The notes below the pieces were generated by a model, which saw nothing but the letters and a program-made list of their open reading frames with translations, did not search any database and was not told the DNA's origin. DNA of 64,000 nt, from positions 1,054,001 to 1,118,000 of the forward strand of contig NZ_CP036271.1 in assembly GCF_007745175.1 (NCBI RefSeq). Reading direction: 5' to 3'. The translations under genes were made by a program, and so were the position numbers. Below, one piece after another: positions 17,599-27,204 of the stretch (position 1 is the first letter of the stretch; every line of letters starts with the position of its first letter). The stretch is from Caulifigura coniformis (lineage in GTDB: Bacteria; Planctomycetota; Planctomycetia; Planctomycetales; Planctomycetaceae).

Positions 17599-18522
17599 AT
17601 GAAGAATCTCACGACGATGTCGTCGCTGGAACCGAAGGATACCGCCCGGTTGCTCGAGCTCGCGGCCGGGTTGAAGCAGAAATGGGCGAAGGGCGAACGT
17701 CCGGCCCTGCTGGAAAACCGCGTTCTGACGCAGGTCTTCGAAAAACCGTCGCTTCGCACGCGAGTCAGCTTTGAAGCCGCCATGCAGCAGCTCGGTGGCA
17801 GCTCCATCTTCCTCAGTTCGGCCGACGCTGGCCTCAATGGACGGGAATCGACCGCCGACGTCGCCCGGGTGCTCGGCAGCTACTCCGACGCGATCGTCCT
17901 GCGCACTTTCAAGCAGGATCTCATCGAAGACTTTGCAAAGTACTCACGCAGTCCGGTCATCAACGGACTGTCGGATGACGACCACCCCTGTCAGGCGCTC
18001 ACCGACCTGTTCACGATGCAGGAACACTTCGGCCCTGTGAAAGGTCTGACGCTGGCCTACGTGGGAGACGGCAACAACGTCGCGCGCTCTCTGGCGATTG
18101 CGTGCGCCCAGCTGGGCGTCCACTTCCACATCGGCGCTCCCCAGGGCTACCAGCTCTCCGAGCAGTTCGAGAAAGATCTGAAGGCCAGGTACCCGTCGTT
18201 CGTCTACATGCAGACCGACGACGCGAAGGCCGCCGTCAAAGGCGCCCAGATCGTCTACACCGATGTCTGGGCCAGCATGGGCCAGGAAGCCGAGAAGGAG
18301 CACCGGGCCAGGGTCTTCGCCTCCTACCAGGTGAACTCCGACCTGATGAAAGCCGCGGGACCGAAGGCGAAGTTCATGCACTGCCTCCCCGCGCGGCGCG
18401 GGCTCGAAGTGACCGATGAAGTCATGGAGTCGCCCGCCAGCATCGTGTTTCCGCAGGCGGAGAACCGGATGCACCTCGCCAAGGCCGTCCTGGTTGACCT
18501 GATCCTGCCCAGGAAGACCTGA
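17599..18522 (+). CDS. argF: Ornithine carbamoyltransferase
   Basis: The 307-residue enzyme makes citrulline from ornithine and carbamoyl phosphate in arginine biosynthesis. Family motifs are EKPSLRTRVSFE (carbamoyl-phosphate binding), GRESTADVARVL, INGLSDDDHPCQAL, YVGDGNNVARSL, DVWASMGQE and the ornithine-binding HCLPARRG. The length is standard. It stands alone; no other arginine genes are in the window. Confidence 0.96.
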   Translation: MKNLTTMSSLEPKDTARLLELAAGLKQKWAKGERPALLENRVLTQVFEKPSLRTRVSFEAAMQQLGGSSIFLSSADAGLNGRESTADVARVLGSYSDAIVLRTFKQDLIEDFAKYSRSPVINGLSDDDHPCQALTDLFTMQEHFGPVKGLTLAYVGDGNNVARSLAIACAQLGVHFHIGAPQGYQLSEQFEKDLKARYPSFVYMQTDDAKAAVKGAQIVYTDVWASMGQEAEKEHRARVFASYQVNSDLMKAAGPKAKFMHCLPARRGLEVTDEVMESPASIVFPQAENRMHLAKAVLVDLILPRKT

Positions 18523-18841
18523 CATCTTCCTCGCTCCCTCCCGACCAGGGAGGCAGGATGACGATTCGTCGCGGTCCGATCTCGGAGATCCGTGCCCCCC
18601 TGCGCGCAGCCGGCAGGGAAACAGCGCCGGAGCGCTGTCGACGTGATTCCGCTCTCCGACCTGCAAAACTCTGCTGCCCGGACATCTGCGATCTCGCGCC
18701 GACCTCCTGGATTTCTGGACACGCTTCTGGTCCATCCGGGTTCCGCTCATCATGATTGGTCTCGTTGGTATCGCGGCGTTCTTCCGGAAGCACCTGACTC
18801 CTGTCGTCAGTCGGCGTCGGAGGACACTTTGACTGTCGGCC
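18523..18841. other. Intergenic region, possible small membrane ORF inside
   Basis: This 319-bp gap has no confident gene. One frame, open from 18644 to a TGA at 18830-18832, encodes a peptide ending in a hydrophobic helix (PLIMIGLVGIAAFF) and a basic tail (SRRRRTL). Its only ATG is at 18752, giving 26 residues; CTG codons at 18671-18676 could give about 53. No ribosome site supports either, so it is described but not called as a gene. Confidence 0.4.
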
Positions 18842-21706
18842 ATGACTTACGACGAACTCGTTGTCCTCGTCCCCTGCCACAGCCTTGAGGACTTCCCCAC
18901 CGAGCTGGGCGAGGCCCCTGCGGAATCGTTGTTGAATGCCTTCGCGGCTGCGTGGCATCCGGCGCTCCTCTTCCACTCCGGGGCGCTGCCGCAGTGGAAG
19001 CGCGCCGACGACTACTACGACGCCCCGCTCCCTTCCGTGAAGCGGCTGGTCTTCGTCCCCCAGCCGAGCGAAGACTGGCTCGGACATGACGCCCTCGATC
19101 AGCTCCGCGAAGGGGGCTCGATTGTCATCAAGGGCCTGCACAAGCGGTCCGAGTATGTCGACGCCGCGCTCGCGGATGTCGATCCCGTTCCAGCGGCCCT
19201 GGCGTCCGATCCCGAACTCATCGCCGATTTTCATGCGCTCGGCATCACCTGGCTGATGACGGAGTTGCTCACCCGGCACATGCGCAACATCGCGGATGTC
19301 GACCGGACCCGCCTCGAGGCCGAGACGATCGCGGCCGCCAAGGCCGCCATGGCGGGCGACCGGCCAGCCGCCGAACGGCACCTCCAGCGAGCCTTCGAAA
19401 CGCTCCTCGAATGTCGCGAACGGTTCTATCCCGTCGACTGCTGGCTCATCGATCTCTGCCTCATCAGCCCCGCGCAGGCCAATGCGCACTTCGAACGCCT
19501 GTGCTCCCACCCCACCCCCTTCAGCCTGGTGGCCGCCGCGGAAGAGATCGCTCAGATCCAGAAGGAAAACCCCGCGCTCGTCCAGCAGATTCAGGAAGGC
19601 CTGGCCGCCGAACGCATCGGCCTCGTCGGCGGCGATTGGCGCGAAACCGGCGGTGTCCTCCGGTCGATCCAGCATTCCCTCTGGAACATGGAACGCGGCC
19701 GCTCCGAGATGAAGCGCGTGCTCGGCGCGCCGGCGAAAGTCTGGGGACGCCGGCGCTATGGACTGAGCGCCTTCCTGCCGCAACTCGCCCTCCGAAACGG
19801 AGCCGAAGGAGCCCTCCACTTTGTCATGGATGACGGGATCTACCCCGATGACGAACAGACGAAGTTCCGCTGGCAGGGCTGCGATGGCTCGGTGATCGAC
19901 GCCATCAGCCGCATTCCTCTCCCCGGCGACAGTGCCTCCAGCTTCCTCCGCCTCCCCCAGCGGATGGCCGAATCGATGGATAACGACCACGCGGCCGCGC
20001 TCATCTTCGCCCGCTGGCCCGAACTCCGCACCCCCTTCCTCGACGACCTCCGCCGGGCCGATCGCTACAGCCCCGTGCTCGGCCGGTTCACGACGCTCGA
20101 CCGCTTTCTCACGCAGACCGAGATGCCCGGGCGGATGGAGACCTACAGGCCGGGAAGCTACTTCTCCCCATTCCTCGTGCAGGCCGTCGCCCGCCAGCAG
20201 CCCGACCCCATCAGCCGCTACCTGCGCGAATGGAACCTGCGGCACTCCGTCGAGGCAGTCACCTGGTGCGCCGATATGGCGTCCCTGTTGATCACAGGCG
20301 TCCCCGATCGGTCCGAGGCGACCCAGCTCCGCGACTCCCTCGAACTCGTCGACCCGGACGCCGGCCAGGGTGCTCACGACGAACTCGCTTCTCAGGTCGC
20401 CGATCTCGAAGCCACGGCCGCCTCCCGGCTCCGCGACGTGATCGCCCCGGGCGGGCCCGGCGACGCGGGTTGGCTCGTCGTCAACCCGTGGTCCTTCGCC
20501 CGCAAGGCCGTCGTCACCGTCCCGGCTGACGAGGGATTCCTCACGGCCGGCGACGCGGTTTCCCCGGTGCATGCCACCGCCGATGAGTCATCGGCCATCG
20601 TCGAACTCCCTCCCTGTGGTTTCACGTGGATTCCACGGTCCGAACATGCGCCCCCTTCCGGAGAACGCCCGAAGTTCCCCTCCGCGGAAGGCCTCCTGCT
20701 GCGCAACGAGTTTTTCGAAGTGATCCTCAGCGATGCCACCGGCGGGATCGCGCAGATTCGCACGTTTCGCCGCAGCCCCAATCGTCTCAGCCAGCAGCTC
20801 GCCTTCCGCTTCCCGCGGGAACGCACGATCTCAACCGGTGAAGGAGAAGGGGCCGAGAGCTACAAGTCGTACTACACCGAGATGCAGCTCAAGGAGTCGC
20901 GGGTCATCGACGACTCGCCCACTGTCGGCGCGATCGAAACCATCGGCTCGCTGGTCGACCAGGTCTCCGGCGAAGCACTGGCCGATTTCCAGCAGGTCAC
21001 CCGCGTCCGTCGCGGAAGGCCGGTCGTCGAGATCGAGATCGAACTCACCCCGAAGCGCGAACCCGAAGGAGATCCGTGGTCGAACTACTTCGGTGTTCGC
21101 TGGGCCTGGAAGTGGGAGTCGGTCGCTGTCTCCCGCAGCATCTTCCAGACCGCGCATGTCCTCGGCGATGAGCAGCGGTTCGAGTCCCCCCATTTCATCG
21201 AGATCGCCGACGACAACGACCGGACGACCATCGTCACGAACGGTCTCCCGTTTCATCGGAAGATCGGCCCGCGAATGGTCGACACCCTGCTCCTCACGGC
21301 CGGGGAGAACCGTCGCCGGTTCCGCTTCGACATCGCCATCGATGAACGCTACCCCCTGCAGACGGCGCTCGACATCATGTCCCCGCCGCTCGTCCTGCGG
21401 TGTGCGAAGAAACCGGCTGTTCCCGAAGCCTGGCTGATGCACGTCAGCGCCCGGAACGTCGTCGTTCTGGGTATGCGCCCCCTCGACCCCGATGGGCAGG
21501 GAGTCGTTCCGCAGGGCTGCATCGTCCGGCTCCTGGAAACGGAAGGGCGCCACCGCGCGTTTGCCCTGAAAACATTCCGCTCTCCGTCGGCCGCCCGCCA
21601 GCGCGACTTCATCGGTCAGACCATCCAGCAATGCCGTGTCGCCGGCGACGAAACCACCGTCGAAATCGCCCCCTACGAAATCTGCGATATCGAACTGACG
21701 TTCTGA
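18842..21706 (+). CDS. Glycoside hydrolase family 38-like protein
   Basis: The 954-residue protein has an overall plan like alpha-mannosidase-type GH38/GH57 enzymes. An N-terminal (beta/alpha) region contains [44 protein letters not shown] and [17 protein letters not shown]; a C-terminal beta-rich region contains [18 protein letters not shown] and [14 protein letters not shown]. No signal peptide is visible, suggesting a cytoplasmic enzyme. I recognise the fold by pattern only, and the catalytic Asp cannot be fixed with confidence. No strong Shine-Dalgarno precedes ATG 18842 at normal spacing (GGAGGA lies about 17 nt upstream). Confidence 0.62.
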   Translation: MTYDELVVLVPCHSLEDFPTELGEAPAESLLNAFAAAWHPALLFHSGALPQWKRADDYYDAPLPSVKRLVFVPQPSEDWLGHDALDQLREGGSIVIKGLHKRSEYVDAALADVDPVPAALASDPELIADFHALGITWLMTELLTRHMRNIADVDRTRLEAETIAAAKAAMAGDRPAAERHLQRAFETLLECRERFYPVDCWLIDLCLISPAQANAHFERLCSHPTPFSLVAAAEEIAQIQKENPALVQQIQEGLAAERIGLVGGDWRETGGVLRSIQHSLWNMERGRSEMKRVLGAPAKVWGRRRYGLSAFLPQLALRNGAEGALHFVMDDGIYPDDEQTKFRWQGCDGSVIDAISRIPLPGDSASSFLRLPQRMAESMDNDHAAALIFARWPELRTPFLDDLRRADRYSPVLGRFTTLDRFLTQTEMPGRMETYRPGSYFSPFLVQAVARQQPDPISRYLREWNLRHSVEAVTWCADMASLLITGVPDRSEATQLRDSLELVDPDAGQGAHDELASQVADLEATAASRLRDVIAPGGPGDAGWLVVNPWSFARKAVVTVPADEGFLTAGDAVSPVHATADESSAIVELPPCGFTWIPRSEHAPPSGERPKFPSAEGLLLRNEFFEVILSDATGGIAQIRTFRRSPNRLSQQLAFRFPRERTISTGEGEGAESYKSYYTEMQLKESRVIDDSPTVGAIETIGSLVDQVSGEALADFQQVTRVRRGRPVVEIEIELTPKREPEGDPWSNYFGVRWAWKWESVAVSRSIFQTAHVLGDEQRFESPHFIEIADDNDRTTIVTNGLPFHRKIGPRMVDTLLLTAGENRRRFRFDIAIDERYPLQTALDIMSPPLVLRCAKKPAVPEAWLMHVSARNVVVLGMRPLDPDGQGVVPQGCIVRLLETEGRHRAFALKTFRSPSAARQRDFIGQTIQQCRVAGDETTVEIAPYEICDIELTF

Positions 21707-21816
21707 TCTTCGAGCTCGCCAGGCGGCGTCGATGTTCATTCGCGGGAAGAGGCCCCCGACCCAGTCTGTGCTACCATCCGCCCGGATTCTCACCGCCTGA
21801 ACGGATTCGCACTTCG

Positions 21817-22449
21817 ATGATCTCCCGCATTACCGGAACCCTCACCCGACTCAACGGCCTGGATGCCTATGTGGAACTCGGCGGGCTCGAGTATCACATC
21901 TACGTCCCCGACTTCGTCCGCCGTCAGCTGCAGACGAAAGTCGGCGAGCCCGTCAGCCTCCGGACCGTCGACTACATCGAGGGCAACCCCCAGAAGGGGG
22001 GACGCATGGTGCCCCGGCTCATCGGATTCCAGAGCGAGGTGGAACTCGAGTTCTTCGAGCTCATCTGCTCGGTCGACGGCGTCGGCGTCAAGAAGGCGCT
22101 CAACGCGATGGTCAAGCCGGTCAAAGATGTCGCCCTCGCCATTGAAGAACAGGACGCACGCCTGCTCGCCGCCCTCCCCGGAATCGGCCCGGCCATGGCC
22201 GAACGCATCATTGCCAAGCTGCGCCGAAAGATGACGCGTTTCGCCCTCATGGTGCAGCGCGACTCCGCCGCCGAGCATGCGACGACTCACGATGTCATCA
22301 ACGATGGTCACGATGCCCTGATCGCCCTGGGGCACTCGGCCGCCGACGCCCGCGAGAAAATCGAGCAGGCCCTCCGCAGTCAGGGTAAGTTCAAGAGCGT
22401 CGACGAACTGATCCAGGCCATCTACCGGAACGAGCGCAAATCGGGCTGA
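21817..22449 (+). CDS. ruvA: Holliday junction branch migration protein RuvA
   Basis: The 210-residue protein has the RuvA layout: an N-terminal OB domain ([31 protein letters not shown] is its first stretch, read here as 16817-independent start evidence by fold), paired helix-hairpin-helix motifs ([35 protein letters not shown]) and a small C-terminal domain that contacts RuvB ([21 protein letters not shown]). RuvA tetramers bind Holliday junctions and load the RuvB motor. The open frame continues upstream to 21400, but the family start is the ATG at 21817. ruvB and ruvC are not in the window. Confidence 0.93.
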   Translation: MISRITGTLTRLNGLDAYVELGGLEYHIYVPDFVRRQLQTKVGEPVSLRTVDYIEGNPQKGGRMVPRLIGFQSEVELEFFELICSVDGVGVKKALNAMVKPVKDVALAIEEQDARLLAALPGIGPAMAERIIAKLRRKMTRFALMVQRDSAAEHATTHDVINDGHDALIALGHSAADAREKIEQALRSQGKFKSVDELIQAIYRNERKSG

Positions 22450-22481
22450 GTTGCACCAGCCCCGCGCCGGCGAAAAGCGCG

Positions 22482-22518
22482 CAAAAGAAGCCCGGCTTCC
22501 AGGAAGAAACCGGGCTTC
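22482..22518 (-). terminator. Terminator of the PIN-TRAM membrane protein gene
   Basis: AAGCCCGG (22488-22495) pairs with CCGGGCTT (22510-22517), and on the minus strand the stem is followed by CTTTTGC. It lies just past the stop codon at 22529 and also sits beyond the convergent ruvA gene. Confidence 0.75.
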
Positions 22519-22528
22519 GCAGATGTCG

Positions 22529-23578
22529 TCAGGTGCGGACGCTGGAGATCGAATCGGACATTTTGCAGAACAGCATGCGGCCGGCGCTGTTCTGAAGGAC
22601 GCTCGTCACCACGGTGTCGATCTCGTTGCCGATCTGCTTGTTCCCCTGCTCGACGACCACCATCGTCCCGTCGTCGAGGTAGCCCACGCCCTGGCCCGCC
22701 CCTTCCCCTTCTTTGACGACGCGGATCCGCACCTGCTCGCCCGGAAGAAACCGGGGCTTCAGGGCGTTCGCCACGTCGTTCAGATTCACGACGCTCACCC
22801 CCTGCACGCCCGCGAGCTTGTTGAGGTTGAGGTCGTTCGTCACCAGCCGGCCGTTGAACTCCCGCGTGATCTCGATCAGCCGCTGGTCGACCGATTTCCC
22901 CTTCACCGAGTCGGTCTCGTGCACCTTCACGTCGATCTTCGGGTCCTGCTGCAGCTTCCGCAGCACATCCAGCCCTCGGCGGCCGCGGCTGCGACGAACC
23001 TTGTCGTGGCTGTCGGCAATGTCCTGGACTTCATGCAGGATGAACTGCGGCACGAGGATCTGGCCGTCCAGCATGTTCGTGTCGACGACGTCCGCAATCC
23101 GGCCGTCGATCAGCGCGCTCGAATCCAGAACGAGAGGCCGGGCCCCTTTCAGCTCGCGCTGGAACTCGACATAAGGAATGACGAACCGGAACTGGTCCTT
23201 CGTCTGCAGCAGGAAACTGATGCAGATGTAGGGCAGGATGATGACGGTCAGCAAACGCACGCCGTCCTGCAGTTTTCCAAGGTTGGGATTGTCGAACTTG
23301 TCCTCGCTCACAAACGCCGGCTCGAGGGCCAGGTTCAGCAGGTAAGCGAGCAGCACGCCGATCAACAGCCCGAAATAGATCGCCGACATCACCTCGACCC
23401 GCTTGCGCGGGATCAGGATGTCGATCAGCAGGAACGTCATCGGGATCAACAGGAACCCGGCGAAGGCCAGTCCCTGATGATTCGCGATCGACGGCGGCGC
23501 ATTCGATGAAAACACCCAGGCGAGCACCGCACCGGCGCTCACCATGATGTAAAGCATGCGGATGACGAACAGCAACAT
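22529..23578 (-). CDS. YacL-like membrane protein with PIN and TRAM domains
   Basis: The 349-residue protein has about four N-terminal transmembrane helices (roughly residues 1-130: LLFVIRMLYIMVSAGAVLAW, GFLLIPMTFLLIDILI, IYFGLLIGVLLAYLL, ILPYICISFLL). A PIN nuclease-like domain follows (PLVLDSSALIDGRIADV, LVPQFILHEVQDIAD, RLVTNDLNLNKLA), then a TRAM RNA-binding domain (GEQVRIRVVKEGEGAGQGVGYLDDGTMVVVEQG). This order matches YacL-type proteins of unknown cellular role, presumed membrane-bound RNA-binding nucleases. ATG 23578 is preferred to TTG 23590. A terminator follows. Confidence 0.9.
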   Translation of the reverse strand: MLLFVIRMLYIMVSAGAVLAWVFSSNAPPSIANHQGLAFAGFLLIPMTFLLIDILIPRKRVEVMSAIYFGLLIGVLLAYLLNLALEPAFVSEDKFDNPNLGKLQDGVRLLTVIILPYICISFLLQTKDQFRFVIPYVEFQRELKGARPLVLDSSALIDGRIADVVDTNMLDGQILVPQFILHEVQDIADSHDKVRRSRGRRGLDVLRKLQQDPKIDVKVHETDSVKGKSVDQRLIEITREFNGRLVTNDLNLNKLAGVQGVSVVNLNDVANALKPRFLPGEQVRIRVVKEGEGAGQGVGYLDDGTMVVVEQGNKQIGNEIDTVVTSVLQNSAGRMLFCKMSDSISSVRT

Positions 23579-23933
23579 AGTTGGATTCAAGCCAGGCAGA
23601 GGAAGTGGGCGCTCGTCACGAAGGAGCGGAGATCAGCCACTCGATGCCCCATTGCCGCCTCAAAGCAGCCCAAGGCAATGGAGTCATCGGTTCTGGTTCT
23701 ACGCCGGCATCCACGCCTCTGGTTGGAGGGCGAGCGACTTGTGGAACGCATACTGTACGCCGCTCAGGATCGGAATTCCACGGACGGATCGCCTCCCGGA
23801 ACGACGTATCTTCCGCATCTGATGACCAAATTTTATCCCGACACAACTTTTGTTTTCTGGACAACCCCGCGTGTGACCTCGCCGACGAAAACGCCTCAGA
23901 CGACACCTCCCGTTCTGCCGATTCTCCCCCGAA
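23579..23933. other. 355-bp divergent intergenic region
   Basis: This lies between divergent genes and must hold promoters for both. It includes an AT-richer patch around 23820-23870 (ATTTTATCC, TTTTGTTTTCT), which stands out from the GC-rich surroundings. Short open frames here lack ribosome sites and look like chance frames. Confidence 0.5.
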
Positions 23934-24863
23934 ATGTCAGATTTCTCTGAAATAGCAGCGAATTCGGCCCCCTGGGTCGCCATTCAGCGAAATCCGTCTT
24001 CCGGGTCGGGGAAGGGGGCCAGGCAGCTCCTGCGTTTGATCCGGGCCCTCAAGAAACACGGTCTCAGGCCGCGGCTCTTTTCGCGCCGGGCCGACCTCGA
24101 GGCCGCCGTCCGCAACCCCCTCCGCCGGCCAGCCCTCAGGGCCATCGTTGCCGCCGGCGGAGACGGAACGGTCATCGATGTCGTGAACCGGTTCCCCGGA
24201 CATCCCATCGCAGTTCTCCCGCTCGGCACCGAAAACCTGTTCGCACGCGCCCTCGGACTGACATGCGATGGCGAACGCCTGGCAGGCATCATCGCAGCCG
24301 GCACAGTCTCCCGGTTCGACTGCGCACGGGCGAACGGCCGCCGGTTCCTGGTGGTCGCCAGCACTGGCTTCGATGCCGAGGTGATCCATCTCGCCCACGC
24401 TCGACGGACCGGACGGATTCGCCGCTGGTTCTACGCCCTGCCAATTACCACCGCGCTCGCCAGGTATCCGTTTCCCCCCGTCACCGTCCAGTTCGACGAC
24501 GACCCGACGCCGCACACCGCCTGCCTGGTTCTGGTCGCCAACCTGTCGCGATACGCGCTCGGCCTGCCGATCGCTCCCCACGCCAGTGGGCACGATGGGC
24601 TCCTCGATGTCTGCCTCTTCCAGTGCCCGGGACGCTGGCGCTTGTTTCGCGATCTCATGGCCGTCCTGCGCGGGACGCACCTGAAAGAGCGGCATGTCGT
24701 CATGCGGCAGGCGAAACGGATCGTCATCGCCGGAGAACAGCCCGTCTGCGTACAGATCGATGGCGATCCGGCCGGCCAGATTCCGGTCACCATCGAAATC
24801 GAGCCATCCGCGATCGAAGTCTTCACGCCCGGAGAAGTGCAGAGCCCGGTTCGGAACAACTGA
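23934..24863 (+). CDS. Diacylglycerol kinase family lipid kinase (YegS/BmrU-like)
   Basis: The 309-residue protein carries the DAGK catalytic domain: IQRNPSSGSGKGARQLL, the nucleotide-binding AAGGDGTVIDVVNRF, VLPLGTENLFARALGL and STGFDAEVIHLAH, plus the C-terminal beta-sandwich (VQIDGDPAGQIPVTIEI). These cytosolic or membrane-peripheral enzymes phosphorylate lipids, commonly diacylglycerol, but specificities vary. The gene is convergent with the RFAP synthase gene, with a 15-bp gap. Confidence 0.9.
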   Translation: MSDFSEIAANSAPWVAIQRNPSSGSGKGARQLLRLIRALKKHGLRPRLFSRRADLEAAVRNPLRRPALRAIVAAGGDGTVIDVVNRFPGHPIAVLPLGTENLFARALGLTCDGERLAGIIAAGTVSRFDCARANGRRFLVVASTGFDAEVIHLAHARRTGRIRRWFYALPITTALARYPFPPVTVQFDDDPTPHTACLVLVANLSRYALGLPIAPHASGHDGLLDVCLFQCPGRWRLFRDLMAVLRGTHLKERHVVMRQAKRIVIAGEQPVCVQIDGDPAGQIPVTIEIEPSAIEVFTPGEVQSPVRNN

Positions 24864-24878
24864 AGGACGTCCGTCACC

Positions 24879-25820
24879 TCACAGGCGACTGATCGTCGCC
24901 CCGTCGTTCTTCGGGCGCGCGATCTGGACGGACGCCGAAGGCGGAATCTGTTGCACCAGCTCTTCCGCGGCTTCGGCGCTGTCGCACACGACGGCGAGCG
25001 TCGGCCCCCAGGACGTCTGGGCAATTCCCTTCACGCCTCGATCGCGAAGCAGCTTCCAGATCGGGAGCGACGCCGGATGGACGACGCCCCCCTGGCACGC
25101 GCTGAACGCTTCCCCGACGAGGACGCCATATTCGTCCAGCGCCTCCGCGAACGCCGGACAATCTCCCTGCCGGACCGACGGAATCACTCCGGTCAGAAGA
25201 ATGCGGGACAGGCGGTCGCTCAGCGCTTCGCTGAACGACGGCAGGCATTCAAAGACCGCCGCTTCCTTCTCCCCCGTGAAGCCTTCAGCGACCGGCGGGC
25301 GAATGAGGACGAACCTCCATCCCGAAGGGATCTCGACGCGTGCCGCGAGCGCCCCGATCGCGTCGCCGGGATGCTTCCCCGCATCGACCAGCAGTCCCCC
25401 CTGGTCAAAACCGTGAATTCCGACCGCCGACCGCAGGCCGCGCCCCACGAGCTCCGCCATCTCCGTCGCCGGTCGACGTGGAAGTCCGGCTAGTTCACTG
25501 GCGCCCGCCGCAACGGCGAGCGCCAGTTGAGTTCCCGACCCGAACCCGCAATGCGGTGGAGGTTCTTCGTCGACGATCACTTGCGGAGGCGCCTCGCCCG
25601 ACTGTGGCAGCAAACCGGCGAGATGTCTCAGGACCTGTTCGGCCCGTCCCTGCGACGCCAGGGCCGCGCCGCGTTCTTCGGAATCGGGCCCGAAATGTCC
25701 GACCCGCACTGCGGTCCGCGGTGTTTCAAGCATCACCCCCCAGCCGCCGAAATCGCGTCCACGACGCGGCTTCCAGGCCAACGGCCCGAAGTGCAGTCGA
25801 CTGCCGGTGATGACCCTCAT
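24879..25820 (-). CDS. Beta-ribofuranosylaminobenzene 5'-phosphate (RFAP) synthase family protein
   Basis: The 313-residue GHMP-kinase-fold protein starts with RVITGSRLHFGPLAW and contains GGWGVMLETPRT, PPHCGFGSGTQLALAVAAG, RGLRSAVGIHGFDQGGLLVDAG and QTSWGPTLAVVCDS, the pattern of RFAP synthases. RFAP synthase joins p-aminobenzoate (or 4-hydroxybenzoate) to PRPP in tetrahydromethanopterin synthesis, the C1 carrier of methanogens, methylotrophs and many planctomycetes. The open frame reaches 25862, but ATG 25820 fits the family start. No other methanopterin or C1 genes are nearby. Confidence 0.85.
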   Translation of the reverse strand: MRVITGSRLHFGPLAWKPRRGRDFGGWGVMLETPRTAVRVGHFGPDSEERGAALASQGRAEQVLRHLAGLLPQSGEAPPQVIVDEEPPPHCGFGSGTQLALAVAAGASELAGLPRRPATEMAELVGRGLRSAVGIHGFDQGGLLVDAGKHPGDAIGALAARVEIPSGWRFVLIRPPVAEGFTGEKEAAVFECLPSFSEALSDRLSRILLTGVIPSVRQGDCPAFAEALDEYGVLVGEAFSACQGGVVHPASLPIWKLLRDRGVKGIAQTSWGPTLAVVCDSAEAAEELVQQIPPSASVQIARPKNDGATISRL

Positions 25821-26009
25821 CGCGCCGGATTTCACGCCTCGGTTTCCTCCCCTGCCGACCACGACAACCTGAACTCAACCGCGACGTCCCCAATCCCCGT
25901 TGAGCGGCCGAACCGACAACTGATACCATGACGTGGTCTGTTTGACACGCCATCTGTTGTCGTCGTCCTTCAACCGGCCTGGCCGTGCGCTCAACCCGCT
26001 TCAATCGCT

Positions 26010-26561
26010 GTGACCGATCGCGTTGCTACTGATCTGATTGTCCATCGCGTGCTGATCGTTGATGACGATCGGAACGAGGCGGAATCGCTGCAGTCGCTTC
26101 TCAGGGAGAGGCGATTCGCTCCGGAACTCGCGCGGGACGGAGGGCAGGCCCATTCCTCGTTTGTCATGCGGCTCCCCGACGCCGTGCTCCTCGACCTGAT
26201 CCTCCCCAACGGAGTGACTGGCTTCGAAGTTTGCGAACGCATGAAACGCGAGAACCGCAATGTGCCGGTCGTGATCGTGTCGGCGATCGATCGGGACGAC
26301 GCCCGTGATCTCGCGGTCCGCGTCGGCGCTGATGCCTACGTCACCAAGCCGTTTGACCCCGACAAACTCGTCGCCGTCATGCTGGAGGCCGCCGAGAAAT
26401 GCTGGCGCCGCAGCCATTCTGACAGTGACGCCCCCTCCTCCGACAAGGTGCGCTTCCCCTGTCCCGGCTGTGGGAAGAAGCTCAAAGTCAGCGTGTCGCA
26501 CCGCGGAAAGACATTGAACTGCCCGGGATGTGCCTATCCCGCCCTGGTGCCCAACGCCTGA
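26010..26561 (+). CDS. Response regulator receiver domain fused to a zinc ribbon
   Basis: The 183-residue protein starts at GTG. Residues ~12-130 form a CheY-like receiver: acidic VLIVDDDRNEAESL, phospho-acceptor Asp in DAVLLDLILPNG, the Ser switch in VIVSAIDRDDA and the Lys in YVTKPFDPDKL. A short linker leads to a C-terminal zinc ribbon with two CxxC pairs (FPCPGCGKKLKV, LNCPGCAYPAL), in place of a DNA-binding or enzymatic output domain. No histidine kinase adjoins it. It heads a plus-strand run with FHA, rsmD and DUF1499 genes. Confidence 0.88.
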   Translation: MTDRVATDLIVHRVLIVDDDRNEAESLQSLLRERRFAPELARDGGQAHSSFVMRLPDAVLLDLILPNGVTGFEVCERMKRENRNVPVVIVSAIDRDDARDLAVRVGADAYVTKPFDPDKLVAVMLEAAEKCWRRSHSDSDAPSSDKVRFPCPGCGKKLKVSVSHRGKTLNCPGCAYPALVPNA

Positions 26562-26631
26562 GGCTTCGGCCCGTTCGACGGCCCTGCCGTCGATGACGTT
26601 TCCACCCGCCTGAAGTCTGTACAATCCAAGC

Positions 26632-27204
26632 ATGTTCTCTCTCACGGTCCAATCCGGCAAACACGCCGGCAAGAAGGTCAAGCTTCAGCCCGGCGAAGTC
26701 ATCGTCGGTCGCGATGAGGCCGCCAGGCTGCGCATCGCCTCCTCCGACGTCAGCCGCCAGCACTGCAAACTGGTTGTCACCGAAGATTCCATCACCGTCG
26801 TCGAACTCGGCAGCCGGAACGGAACCTTCATCGACGGCGTGCCCATCCATCGCTCTCACGTCCTTGATCCGGGCTCGACGCTGACCGTCGGCCCGATGAC
26901 GTTCCGCCTCGAAGGAGGAACGCCCCCCGCGCGGAGGCCCGAAAAAGCTAGGCTCAACGCCTCCGATTCCAAGGCCGCTCAAGGCCTGTCGGACGATGAA
27001 ATCGCCTCGTTGCTGACCGACGAGATTCCGACGCTGGGAACTTCCGACACCACGATCGGCTCGGAGAACCCCACGCCACTTCGAACCTCCGCCCCGAGAA
27101 CCCCCCAGCCTCCGAAAAAGACGTTTCGCACCGTGGCCGAAGAGGCACAGGAGATTATTCGCCTGCATCAGGAATCGTTGGGCAAGGGCGGGGCGGCGAA
27201 CTGA
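26632..27204 (+). CDS. FHA domain protein
   Basis: The 190-residue protein has an N-terminal forkhead-associated domain (residues ~1-95) with the phosphothreonine-binding residues in place: VIVGRDEAARLRI, SSDVSRQHCKLVV and LGSRNGTFIDGVPI. The C-terminal half is polar and low in complexity, with a possible docking segment LSDDEIASLLTDEIPTLG. FHA domains bind Thr-phosphorylated partners, so this may read a Ser/Thr kinase signal. Its TGA shares a base with the rsmD ATG, indicating coupling. Confidence 0.9.
   Translation: MFSLTVQSGKHAGKKVKLQPGEVIVGRDEAARLRIASSDVSRQHCKLVVTEDSITVVELGSRNGTFIDGVPIHRSHVLDPGSTLTVGPMTFRLEGGTPPARRPEKARLNASDSKAAQGLSDDEIASLLTDEIPTLGTSDTTIGSENPTPLRTSAPRTPQPPKKTFRTVAEEAQEIIRLHQESLGKGGAAN

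Noticed and set aside
18558-18755. 65-residue frame after argF
   Set aside because: Codon use looks random, and it conflicts with the more protein-like frame at 18671-18832.
18422-20572. 716-residue minus-strand open frame over the GH38-like gene
   Set aside because: It lies opposite a well-supported gene and mirrors its codon structure; the peptide is rich in Gly, Arg and Glu without domains.
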